This document shows, piece after piece, positions 34,571 through 42,491 of a stretch of DNA of 64,000 nucleotides; within the stretch, counting starts at the first letter, position 1, and each line of letters opens with the position of its first letter. A program made the position numbers and the translations under genes. Below the pieces are notes generated by a model that worked only from the letters and a program-made list of their open reading frames with translations, was not told the origin of the DNA and did not search any database. The stretch is from Lactobacillus pasteurii DSM 23907 = CRBIP 24.76 (GTDB lineage Bacteria; Bacillota; Bacilli; Lactobacillales; Lactobacillaceae). The DNA lies in NCBI RefSeq assembly GCF_000297025.1, contig NZ_CAKD01000013.1, forward strand, positions 62,001 to 126,000, in the 5' to 3' direction.

Positions 34571-35446
34571 TTGGCACATGCTCGTACTTTATCTATATTG
34601 AATCAACCATTTGATTTTTTATCAAAAGATAAACGATTTAAAAGTGATTTGACATATTATTTAAGTGAGGGGTTAGACGGACCTGAAGTTCTGAATACCT
34701 TATTTAATCTCAAAGTTACTATTTTCGGATCTGGTGGTGGTGGAAGTATTATTGCTCTGCAATTAGCAAATCTAGGTATTAAAAATATACATCTAGTCGA
34801 TCCAGATAAAATTGATACTTCTAATTTAAATCGTCAATTTATGTTTAATACTAATGATATTGGTAAATTTAAAGTAGATGCAGTTAAGAATTTTATATCC
34901 ATACGTAATCGGGATGTGAAAATTACCACCTCAATTAAAAGAATTAGTAATATTGCAGATGCCATTGAAGAAATTAAAGATTCAGATTGGGTATTTTGTT
35001 GTATGGATGAACCTCCATATATTTCTCAACGCATTATCAATAGAGCCAGCTACATTAAAAATGTTCCTAGTATATATGGCTTTAGTTCTAGAGATGCAGC
35101 TAAATTATTGATAGTTCGGCCAAACATTACTGGATGTATGGATTGTCTATTGGCAAGCGAAGATAGTCCTGAATTTCAAAAATTGATATTAAGTTTTCAA
35201 AAGAGTAATTTTTCACCTGTTACGCCAATTATCATTCCAAATATGATGCTAGAAACTTCATGGATAGTTAAAAAATGGCTAGATCAGGTTATCAAAGATA
35301 ATCAAGAACAAAATGTTTTATATAGATTTGATTACAACGTTTTAAGAGAAGAAAAATTTATAAGTTTCTCTAAACAAAATAATTGTCCTACCTGTGGTAC
35401 AAAAGGAAATGAGAGTAAATTATGGAAAATCATTCAAATTCACTAG
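34571..35446 (+). CDS. ThiF/MoeB (E1-like) adenylyltransferase, candidate peptide-modifying enzyme
   Basis: 291 aa if started at the TTG at 34571. Nucleotide-binding GSGGGGSIIALQLANLGIKN (about 54-73), the E1 core DPDKIDTSNLNRQFMFN (about 78-94, with the conserved Asp, Asn, Arg and Gln), Lys in GKFKVDAV, and a zinc tetrad of two CxxC pairs (GCMDC about 190, NCPTC about 274). No start with a ribosome-binding site is seen. The frame stays open upstream to 34442 and encodes a stretch (LTIGDILKRHSNVSLNQLSV) that resembles the helices of a RiPP leader-recognition (RRE) domain. The real start may be non-standard, or the 5' end may be lost. The next gene overlaps by 25 bases. Confidence 0.75.
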   Translation: MAHARTLSILNQPFDFLSKDKRFKSDLTYYLSEGLDGPEVLNTLFNLKVTIFGSGGGGSIIALQLANLGIKNIHLVDPDKIDTSNLNRQFMFNTNDIGKFKVDAVKNFISIRNRDVKITTSIKRISNIADAIEEIKDSDWVFCCMDEPPYISQRIINRASYIKNVPSIYGFSSRDAAKLLIVRPNITGCMDCLLASEDSPEFQKLILSFQKSNFSPVTPIIIPNMMLETSWIVKKWLDQVIKDNQEQNVLYRFDYNVLREEKFISFSKQNNCPTCGTKGNESKLWKIIQIH

Positions 35447-36612
35447 TACAACTAAATAATGGTATCACTTTATATTTTAGAGAATTTTCTACCACACCAT
35501 TGGCGGGTATTACTTTTAAAATTCATCTGAATAGTCAGGAAAAACTAGGACTTCCACATTTGATAGAACATGTATTAGTGAATAAAATAAAAAAACCAGA
35601 TTTTATTAAATTAAGTGGCAGTACGGATCGAAATGCAATTTCTATAAAAATGCTTGGTAATTCCGCAGACATAGTAAACTTTAGCCAATATTTTTTTAGC
35701 AAATTGTTTGCATTTAAAATAAAAAAGCAAAGCCTTCGAAATGAAAAGGCTGTAGTCATTCAAGAAATTAGGCAATATGGAAATAGTTCTTTAGAAAAAT
35801 TTGCTAATGTTGCAAGAAATTGCTCATTTAAAGCACATAACTTGTTTGATGATGAAGTATTGGGAACGCCAAAAGATATCGCTAATTTTACTACAAAAGA
35901 TATCTATGATTTCTTTGATACTCATTTGGTGAAAGACAATATTTCAGTATTAATTGCTGGAACTTGTTCTACACTGCATAAAATAAAAAATGATTTAAAT
36001 ACATATTACTTAAAAACCAGTTCAATCATTGCAAATGATTCAGTAAACTATTTTCCTAAAGAAACTCTTCTTTTAGAAAAAGCGGTAATTGGAAAAGCAG
36101 AGCAAAAACAATTAGCCCAATTATCATTCATCTATAAAGTTGGAAGTGATCATCTAGATAAAAATAGAATCTTAGCATTAAGCATGCTGTTCTCCTTATT
36201 AAATTCGGGGACGTATTCACTATTATCTCAAATGCAACGCTTTGTTCCAAAGTTATACTTTTTTCAAGCTATTCCAATTTTTAGAAAGACAAATATCTAT
36301 TTACAGGTATTAACTTCATGCAGTATCCAGGATGCTGAAATAATTGAAAATAATATAAATAAAGTATTCCTGACTCTTTCTAAATTAAACTCAGACAATT
36401 TAAAAGCAACTATACACAATCTAAAATTTCAACATAATTTGCTATTTGATGGTGTCGAAAAAAGTGTTCTATCCTTTGCAAACATGTCGCTTGAACAAGA
36501 AAAATTAATTGACTTAGACAGCATTGATCCTATTTTTATAGTTGAGAAGTTCAAAAAAATCACAACCACCCTAGTAGATCAAGCTGGAAGTAAAGTTATT
36601 GCCTACATGTAA
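35422..36612 (+). CDS. M16-family zinc peptidase
   Basis: 396 aa. Zinc motif HxxEH in LGLPHLIEHVLVNK (about 46-50) and the distal Glu in EKAVVIQEIRQYG (about 115) are present, so this half is catalytically competent. The C-terminal half has the M16_C layout (LAQLSFIYKVGSDHLDKNRI, LFSLLNSGTYSLLSQ). No signal peptide, so cytosolic. M16 peptidases occur with modifying enzymes in several peptide pathways (for example AlbE/AlbF and PqqF), where they process precursors. The start overlaps the E1-like gene by 25 bases, showing translational coupling. Confidence 0.85.
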   Translation: MENHSNSLVQLNNGITLYFREFSTTPLAGITFKIHLNSQEKLGLPHLIEHVLVNKIKKPDFIKLSGSTDRNAISIKMLGNSADIVNFSQYFFSKLFAFKIKKQSLRNEKAVVIQEIRQYGNSSLEKFANVARNCSFKAHNLFDDEVLGTPKDIANFTTKDIYDFFDTHLVKDNISVLIAGTCSTLHKIKNDLNTYYLKTSSIIANDSVNYFPKETLLLEKAVIGKAEQKQLAQLSFIYKVGSDHLDKNRILALSMLFSLLNSGTYSLLSQMQRFVPKLYFFQAIPIFRKTNIYLQVLTSCSIQDAEIIENNINKVFLTLSKLNSDNLKATIHNLKFQHNLLFDGVEKSVLSFANMSLEQEKLIDLDSIDPIFIVEKFKKITTTLVDQAGSKVIAYM

Positions 36613-36626
36613 AAAAGGAGGTAAAT

Positions 36627-37277
36627 ATGTCAGTTTCAAAAAGAATCATCTTACCATCTGTTGTTTTAGCTTTATTAGGCGGCGCTGCAATACAACAAAC
36701 CACAAGTGCTACAACTGTTCAACAAAATATTGCTGATTTATCATCTCAAGCTATCAATCAGGTTAAAATTTCAAATAATACCGACAACATTTACATCAAA
36801 ACAGGAGAAAAATTAAGCGTGGACTATGATGGTCCCAAAGATTCAGCTCCAATAGTCCAGGTGAAAGATAATTGTCTAGAGCTTACTCCTCGTCATCGTT
36901 TTTCTTTTAACTTCTTTTCAAGAAATACTTACACCATCACCATCACGCTTCCGCAGGCTAAATTACAAAGTTTTTCAATTGATTCTTCCAATGGAGATGT
37001 CAAAGTGGACAAAATTTATGCTGACAAAGGTCATATTTCTACTTCAAATGGCGATATTATTATTTCTAATCTTATTTCGCAATTTGGATTTGAATTATCA
37101 AGCTCAAATGGTGATATCGTAGTAGAACACAATAACGCTTCAGGATATGATTTTTCAAATTCTAACGGAACTAACACATTTGAAAATACTACCGTCTCTA
37201 ATTCGTTTGCAAAAATGCATTCAAAAAATAACGTGTTAGAGATTAACAATTCAAATGGCGATATAGTTATCAACTAA
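36627..37277 (+). CDS. Secreted DUF4097-like beta-helix protein
   Basis: 216 aa with a strong site (AAAGGAGGTAAAT). Signal peptide to about residue 29 (IQQTTSATT). The mature part has four or five repeats of the form S-N-G-D-I/V (IDSSNGDVKVDK, STSNGDIIISN, SSSNGDIVVEHN, NNSNGDIVIN), the hallmark of DUF4097/adhesin-type beta-helices. Fifteen bases after the M16 gene, so it is the last gene of the rgg-controlled unit. Its role in a peptide system is unknown: it could be an immunity or surface receptor protein, or the export-linked product. Confidence 0.75.
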   Translation: MSVSKRIILPSVVLALLGGAAIQQTTSATTVQQNIADLSSQAINQVKISNNTDNIYIKTGEKLSVDYDGPKDSAPIVQVKDNCLELTPRHRFSFNFFSRNTYTITITLPQAKLQSFSIDSSNGDVKVDKIYADKGHISTSNGDIIISNLISQFGFELSSSNGDIVVEHNNASGYDFSNSNGTNTFENTTVSNSFAKMHSKNNVLEINNSNGDIVIN

Positions 37278-37291
37278 TTACAAAGCTGGTT

Positions 37292-37334
37292 AAAGCGCAA
37301 ATTTAGCTTTTAGATGTTAAGTTTGCGTTTTTTT
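37292..37334 (+). terminator. Terminator of the ThiF-M16-DUF4097 operon
   Basis: AAGCGCAAATTTA ... TTAAGTTTGCGTT, imperfect stem, then T7. Confidence 0.7.
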
Positions 37335-37337
37335 GTA

Positions 37338-37405
37338 TCTTGAATTGTCAAACTAAGTGCAACGACTTAGACTTATAAACTGTTGCACTTAGATTGTAAA
37401 TTCAC
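37338..37405 (+). repeat. 68-bp palindromic repeat, copy 1
   Basis: Contains its own inverted repeat CTAAGTGCAAC ... GTTGCACTTAG (11 bp, perfect) around GACTTAGACTTATAAACT, so each copy could fold into a hairpin. Carries TAGACTTATA (37368-37377), the same 10-mer as in the par region. Confidence 0.85.
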
Positions 37406-37753
37406 ACCTTGTAATCTTCGTAGCAAAAAAATTAACCAAAGCTATAAGATTCCTAAATTGCTGGTATTTATAACGAACATCAAAAAATGTATTTAGCCAA
37501 GTCAAATTTTTCACAATGACTCAAATATCAGAATACGTTATGTAAATATTTGTAACAAGCCCTGTACATTTTGTGGTTTGCTTGCTTTATTTTTGTTATT
37601 GAAATGCTTATCATGATACAAAACAATTTTGATCTAAGTACAAAAAGCAAGAGAATGCTAAAATTATGACAGATAGCATATATTGATAATCTAATCAATT
37701 CATGCTAAGAAATTGCGTGATGAATACTTTGCTAATCGAAAGGAACAATAATT
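37406..37753. other. AT-rich spacer with possible toxin-gene remnant
   Basis: No complete gene. The last bases before the antitoxin-like gene read in one frame as AKKLRDEYFANRKEQ and stop at 37744, preceded by another stop a few codons earlier. A charged tail of this kind could be the end of a lost HigB/RelE-type toxin, but it is too short to be sure. Confidence 0.3.
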
Positions 37754-38029
37754 ATGAGCAACATTAATTTTAGAGATTACTTGAATGAACAATTGAAAGA
37801 ACCAGAATTCAAAAAAGAATTTGAAAATGAGACAACTAAGTTGGAAAGCGCAATTGCATTAACTAAAATTAGAAAAGAATCCGGCCTTTCTCAAAGAGAT
37901 TTAGCTGTTATTTCTGATGTGCCTCAATCAACGATTGCGCGGATTGAAAGTGGGGCTAATACTAATATTGAGACTTTAACTAAAATTGCCAACGCATTGG
38001 GTAAACACCTAACTGTTAGCTTCTCATAA
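37754..38029 (+). CDS. HigA/XRE-type antitoxin-like regulator
   Basis: 91 aa; AAAGGAACAATAATT precedes the ATG. Residues about 33-88 form an XRE HTH (LTKIRKESGLSQRDLAVISD, VPQSTIARIESGANTNIETL, TKIANALGKHLTVSF), matching antitoxins of HigBA-type pairs, in which the toxin gene normally lies directly upstream. No toxin gene is present, so this looks like an orphan antitoxin. It lies between the two 68-bp inverted repeats. Confidence 0.75.
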   Translation: MSNINFRDYLNEQLKEPEFKKEFENETTKLESAIALTKIRKESGLSQRDLAVISDVPQSTIARIESGANTNIETLTKIANALGKHLTVSFS

Positions 38030-38090
38030 TAACAATATTTGCTTACTACATAATTTTTAGTCTAGGTGAATGACTAGGCTTTTTTGCTTC

Positions 38091-38158
38091 GTGAATTTAC
38101 AAACTAAGTGCAACAGTTTATAAGTCTAAGTCGTTGCACTTAGTTTGACAATTCAAGA
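38091..38158 (-). repeat. 68-bp palindromic repeat, copy 2 (inverted)
   Basis: Reverse complement identical to copy 1 at 67 of 68 positions. Confidence 0.85.
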
Positions 38159-38165
38159 TGCAAAA

Positions 38166-38191
38166 AGGATCGAATCTCAATATTCGATCCT
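38166..38191 (-). terminator. Terminator of the MFS transporter gene
   Basis: AGGATCGAAT ... ATTCGATCCT, perfect 10-bp stem with T run on the minus strand. Confidence 0.8.
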
Positions 38192-38222
38192 AAAAAATGG
38201 TTGATACCTTAACTTAATAGTA

Positions 38223-39482
38223 TCACTCTGGCACACATGCAGCAGTTGATTTTACTTCTGTTTTGCTTAGTTTCATTGCAACAAGCAGAACGATAATTTC
38301 AATTGCTAAAAGTACTAATAAAGCATATCTAACATTTCCGAAGCCAGAAATAGTTGTCAATATTGTCGTCATTATTGGTGCTGTAGCCATAACAATTGTA
38401 TTGAGCAATCCTACGCTTGAAGCTAAGATTTTACGATCAATTGCGTTAACTAGCCATTGTTGCATTTTAAGCGATGCTGTACTTGATATCACGGCTAATG
38501 AGAAGTAGAATGGCAGAATTACAAAGATATTTGCTATTAATCCTCCGACCGTCGCAGCGATACTTAAAATGATGGCAACAATAACCATAAAGAAGACAGA
38601 TTGCTTTTTAAATATTTGGGGACCAAAGACACTACCCAGAATTGCTCCGGCACTGACTACAACTCCAATGATTGCCAAAGTAAAGCTATAAGTAGAAATA
38701 ATCATGGTTGAGCGGTTACCTGCCATAACAATAGGTAAGAGTGAACCTATAGCAGATAATGCGCCATTAAGAAGGGCAATCACCAAAACTACCGTCAATA
38801 AGCCTGAAGCTTTTCTTATTTGCTTATATGAGTTTTTCATTGTCGCAAAAAATTTTTCTTCATTTACTTCTTCTGGCTCAATTGAATGGGTATCTGTTTT
38901 ATTATGGAAACTGGCGCTAGCATATAAAAGACCAGCAGCTAGGAACGTAATAGCGTTGATAAAGGCAAGATTTGAGTAAGATAAGAAAAGCAATAAGCCT
39001 GAACCAACAAATTGAGCAATCGAAGTAATAACTTCACTAACCCCATTGGTAAAGCCTTCAGCTTCAGCAATTTCATCTTGACCAACTATTTCGACGATCA
39101 ATGGAATGTTAAGACCACCCGAATAAGCACCTACTGTATCGGAGATAAAGTTGATAATAACGACTGCGATAACTAATGCCCATTGAGAGATATTGGTGAT
39201 GAATAACACGCCGACTAGACTATAAAGAATAAATCTTACTACCGCTATTAAGAAAATACTTTTAAATTTGTTGCGAGTTTTATCAGCTAAATATCCACCA
39301 AAAATATTAAATAGTCTTGGAATAGATTCAGAAATTGCAATTAAAGATAGAGCGAGAGAGTAGTTTTGCAGTTTGCTTGCATAAGTCATAAATGCTAGAT
39401 AAAAAAGGATATCTCCAGCATTAGATAAAAAACTGGCAATCGAAAATTTGCGATAATCTTTATTTTTCAAAAATACGTTCAT
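38223..39482 (-). CDS. MFS transporter
   Basis: 419 aa with about 12 hydrophobic helices. NKDYRKFSIASFLSNAGDIL at the start and GGYLADKTRNKFKSIFLIAV (the loop 2-3 motif, G-x-L-A-D-x-x-x-x-K) identify a major-facilitator permease of the drug-efflux-like group that includes macrolide exporters of Gram-positives. The substrate cannot be predicted. Single gene: convergent with the antitoxin-like gene and separated from the next gene by 200 bases. Confidence 0.85.
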   Translation of the reverse strand: MNVFLKNKDYRKFSIASFLSNAGDILFYLAFMTYASKLQNYSLALSLIAISESIPRLFNIFGGYLADKTRNKFKSIFLIAVVRFILYSLVGVLFITNISQWALVIAVVIINFISDTVGAYSGGLNIPLIVEIVGQDEIAEAEGFTNGVSEVITSIAQFVGSGLLLFLSYSNLAFINAITFLAAGLLYASASFHNKTDTHSIEPEEVNEEKFFATMKNSYKQIRKASGLLTVVLVIALLNGALSAIGSLLPIVMAGNRSTMIISTYSFTLAIIGVVVSAGAILGSVFGPQIFKKQSVFFMVIVAIILSIAATVGGLIANIFVILPFYFSLAVISSTASLKMQQWLVNAIDRKILASSVGLLNTIVMATAPIMTTILTTISGFGNVRYALLVLLAIEIIVLLVAMKLSKTEVKSTAACVPE

Positions 39483-39599
39483 AACGTTCAGTCCCCTTTT
39501 CCTTTAAGAACTTAGACATATAATATCCAGATATCAGCCTAAATCTCCAAAATAGTCGTATTTGAATTTTTTAGATTAATGTACAAGTCTCGAATGCAA

Positions 39600-39647
39600 A
39601 AAAAGAAGCCAGATTGGATTGATCGCTGATCCTATCGACTTCTTTTT
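39600..39647. terminator. Terminator of the HAD phosphatase gene
   Basis: AAAAAGAAG ... CTTCTTTTT with a long loop containing further short pairings; usable on the minus strand. Confidence 0.6.
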
Positions 39648-39684
39648 CGTATTTTTTTAATTTGAAATTTTTTGTGCCTTTTAG

Positions 39685-40476
39685 TTAAGAAAGAATACCA
39701 AGCTTTTCTACAACTTCGCCGACACCATCGTGATTATTGTCGCTAGTGATATTAGAAAAACTCTTTTTCAATTCATCTGGAGCATTGTCCATTAGGTAGG
39801 GATGAGCAACTGCCTGCAACATTTCCAAGTCATTGAAATTGTCGCCAAAGGCCCAAGTGTCTGCTGGATTGAGATTGAAATATTGATTGATCACTTTAAC
39901 TGCCGAGCCTTTTTCGATTCCTTTTCTGGTAATTTCGAGCAAATGAGGCGCAGATTTTACCATGTAAAGCTTGGAAAACTTATCTTGTAAAATAGGCAAA
40001 AGCTCGTCAAGGACTTCAGCTTGACCAATTAATAGCAACTTGTGTGGATCAGGCAAATTCTTAATATCTTCGCGCGTTGCTTTAGTCGAGACAACATGAA
40101 CTAATTCTTCTTCAGCTAGGTTAGCCTCTAGTTTAGGTGAGAACCAGTCATTTCCTGAGTAAAAGTTCCAAGCTAGGTCCAAGTTGTGGTCTTCCACATA
40201 AGCAATAATCTTTTCTGCTAAATCTTTTGAAAAAGTGGCAGAGTGAATAACTTCTCCGTTTGCATCAACGATGAAGCCGCCGTTGTAAGAGACTAGTGGT
40301 AATTTGGTTGAAATTTCATCAGTAACAGTCTTGATAGCAGCTGGCATCCGGGCGGATACTGGAACAAAGAGATTGCCAGCATTCAGCCAAGCTTGAATTG
40401 CCTTTTTAGTTTTAGGAGTAACGTGTTTGTTATCATTGACTAAAGTCCCATCAATATCAGAAAAAATGATCTTCAT
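39685..40476 (-). CDS. Cof-type HAD-superfamily phosphatase
   Basis: 263 aa. Motif I IIFSDIDGTLVNDNK (Asp nucleophile about residue 6-8), motif II VPVSARMPA, motif III Lys in GSAVKVINQYF, and motif IV AFGDNFNDLEMLQ are all present, with the type IIB cap between. Cof-type enzymes dephosphorylate sugar phosphates and related metabolites in the cytosol. Single gene. Confidence 0.92.
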   Translation of the reverse strand: MKIIFSDIDGTLVNDNKHVTPKTKKAIQAWLNAGNLFVPVSARMPAAIKTVTDEISTKLPLVSYNGGFIVDANGEVIHSATFSKDLAEKIIAYVEDHNLDLAWNFYSGNDWFSPKLEANLAEEELVHVVSTKATREDIKNLPDPHKLLLIGQAEVLDELLPILQDKFSKLYMVKSAPHLLEITRKGIEKGSAVKVINQYFNLNPADTWAFGDNFNDLEMLQAVAHPYLMDNAPDELKKSFSNITSDNNHDGVGEVVEKLGILS

Positions 40477-40678
40477 ACTTATACCTTAATTTTTATGTAA
40501 CCGTTATCTGTTTCATTATTACACACAAAATTCATGGTTACAATATCTAGTATATTTATAATAATATGTATAAATGTACTAATTGTTATAAATATAAAAG
40601 CGCTGATGGTTACTCATGATCGAAAGGTCAAATTTTTGATAAAATACAAGTATAGATTTCGATAAAGGGGGGATTCCA

Positions 40679-41299
40679 ATGACTCGTAAAGATGATGCCT
40701 ATAAATACATCCGCAACAAAATTATTCGCGGGGAATATTTGCCAGAGCAAATTTTGTCAGAAAATACGCTCACCCAAGAGATCGGTGTAAGCCGGACGCC
40801 AGTCAGAGAAGCTTTGCATCAGTTGAGTTCAGAAAGTTTAGTTACTTTTGTTGGGCGAACAACGATGGTGTCGCCATTAACCAAAGAAGATGTAGCAGAA
40901 ACTTATGAATTGCGGACATTATTAGAGATTTATGCACTTGAAAAAACGATCGATAAAATTCCTGATCGATTACTCGATGAAGTTGAAGAAGAATTTAAAT
41001 CGTCTGCAGCTGAACATGATTGGGAAAAATATTTGGCAGTTGATATTAAGTTTCACAATTTGATCACTAACATTCATCAAAAACAATTTGATCAATTGCT
41101 AAATATCATTCGTTCACAAACTGATCGGACACGCTATATCAATGCCCACAGCAAAAGAAGTATGGACCGATCACTTGAAGAACACTTGCAAATCATTTCA
41201 AAAATAAAACAAAGAGATTTTGGTGAAGCCAAAAAGGCCCTCGAATACCACTTGCAACAAGTATATGAGGCTGTTTTAGAGTATGTAAATTACCGCTAA
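40679..41299 (+). CDS. GntR-family regulator (FadR/FCD type)
   Basis: 206 aa with AAGGGGGGATTCC before the ATG. N-terminal winged helix (YIRNKIIRGEYLPEQILSEN, VSRTPVREALHQLSSESLV) and an all-helical FCD effector domain (ETYELRTLLEIYALEKTI, DIKFHNLITNIHQKQFDQLL with the Asp/His metal-ligand pattern). Probably controls the transporter and dehydrogenase genes directly downstream through the palindrome at 41358. An ATACAAGTAT in its own leader (about 40643) hints at autoregulation. Confidence 0.85.
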   Translation: MTRKDDAYKYIRNKIIRGEYLPEQILSENTLTQEIGVSRTPVREALHQLSSESLVTFVGRTTMVSPLTKEDVAETYELRTLLEIYALEKTIDKIPDRLLDEVEEEFKSSAAEHDWEKYLAVDIKFHNLITNIHQKQFDQLLNIIRSQTDRTRYINAHSKRSMDRSLEEHLQIISKIKQRDFGEAKKALEYHLQQVYEAVLEYVNYR

Positions 41300-41323
41300 A
41301 AAACCAAAAAAATAAAAAAGTTA

Positions 41324-41367
41324 TTGATTTCACAAGTAAACCCTCTTAAAATACATCTTGTATACAA
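41324..41367 (+). promoter_or_regulatory. Promoter and GntR-type operator of the AEC-dehydrogenase operon
   Basis: TTGATT (41324-41329), 17 bases, TAAAAT (41347-41352). The palindrome TTGTATACAA (41358-41367) lies at the start site, with a second half-like ACTTGTAT just after it; FadR-subfamily GntR proteins bind sites of this form. Confidence 0.7.
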
Positions 41368-41390
41368 CTTGTATTTTAGGAGGTTTTTTT

Positions 41391-42464
41391 ATGAACATTG
41401 GGAGTGCAATCGCGAAAACGTTTACTGACCAGACAGTTCTAAGTGCGATTACTTCAACCATTTTTATTATTTTGCTTGGATATTGGTTTAGAAAAAGAGG
41501 GATATTCGGCGAGCATTTTGGGAAGGTTTTAACAAAGGTTGTTTTATCAGCTGCCTTGCCAGCCTTAGTTTTGAATTCTTTCATGCAACCGATTGATTCA
41601 AAATCAATGCAACAAGGGGCTAACGTGCTTGTATGGGGTATCTTAGTTTATGTTTTGTTAATTATCATTACCCCATTCATGTTCCCACGCGGCGATAAGG
41701 ATAAGAACACTTCTTTGAGTGTTGCTACTGCTTTTGGTTCAACCACATTCTTTGGTATTCCAATTGTTGGTGCAATCTATGGGCCTAAGGGTGTTATCTA
41801 TTCTTCAATCTTCAACGTTGGTTACCGTATTTTCCTTTACTCATACGGCTACATCAAGATGTCCGGCTTGAAGATGAGCAAAGATAACGTCAAGAAGATG
41901 TTTTTAAACCCAATCGTAATCGTAACTTTCTTGGGCTTGATTCTTTGGATGATTCAAGGTTCGATGCCACAAGTAACTGTCCCAGCTATGAACAAGGGTG
42001 TGGCAACTGGTACGATGACTACGGTTGCCTTTTACCGAATTGATCAAACTGCAATTTGGCTTTGGAAGCCATTGAACTTCCTGCAAAGCTTAGCTTCACC
42101 ACTTGCATGGCTTGCAATCGGTTGTACTTTGGGCTCAAGTTCATTCAAGGAAGTTGCAGAAGACAAGCTTACTTGGCTCTATGCTTTCAACAAGGTTATT
42201 ATTGTTCCATTGATCAACTTGCTTATCTTGTTGCTACTTAACATGACAGGAATTGTTAACTTCGACTTTGTTGCTGTAGCAACAGTAGTGATCATGATGG
42301 CAACACCAACTGCAGCAGTTGTAGCATCATATGCAATTGGGTTTGACCACGATGCCTTGCTTATTTCTAAAGCATCATTCTTGTCAACAGTTTGTGCGGT
42401 TGTTGCTTCGCCAATTTGGATCGCAATTTTGAATGTTTTGAACCACACTGGAGTTTTACATTAA
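41391..42464 (+). CDS. AEC-family (auxin efflux carrier-like) transporter
   Basis: 357 aa from the ATG at 41391 (TAGGAGG upstream). About ten hydrophobic helices in two halves: ITSTIFIILLGYWFRKRGIF, VLTKVVLSAALPALVLNSFM, ATAFGSTTFFGIPIVGAIYG, and in the second half LAWLAIGCTLGSSSF and MMATPTAAVVASYAIGFDHD. AEC carriers move carboxylates such as malate or other 2-hydroxy acids. Coupled to the dehydrogenase 27 bases downstream, suggesting uptake or export of its substrate. Confidence 0.88.
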   Translation: MNIGSAIAKTFTDQTVLSAITSTIFIILLGYWFRKRGIFGEHFGKVLTKVVLSAALPALVLNSFMQPIDSKSMQQGANVLVWGILVYVLLIIITPFMFPRGDKDKNTSLSVATAFGSTTFFGIPIVGAIYGPKGVIYSSIFNVGYRIFLYSYGYIKMSGLKMSKDNVKKMFLNPIVIVTFLGLILWMIQGSMPQVTVPAMNKGVATGTMTTVAFYRIDQTAIWLWKPLNFLQSLASPLAWLAIGCTLGSSSFKEVAEDKLTWLYAFNKVIIVPLINLLILLLLNMTGIVNFDFVAVATVVIMMATPTAAVVASYAIGFDHDALLISKASFLSTVCAVVASPIWIAILNVLNHTGVLH

Positions 42465-42491
42465 GCTTGAAAAATTAAAGGAGATTTTCAA

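Larger units (their letters stand above)
37338..38158. mobile_element. Segment bounded by 68-bp inverted repeats
   Basis: The 68-bp sequences at 37338-37405 and 38091-38158 are reverse complements of each other with one mismatch. Between them lie about 350 bases of AT-rich DNA and an antitoxin-like gene. No transposase. This may be a non-autonomous element (MITE-like), or two independent insertions of the same palindromic repeat in opposite orientation. No target-site duplication was recognised. Confidence 0.55.
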
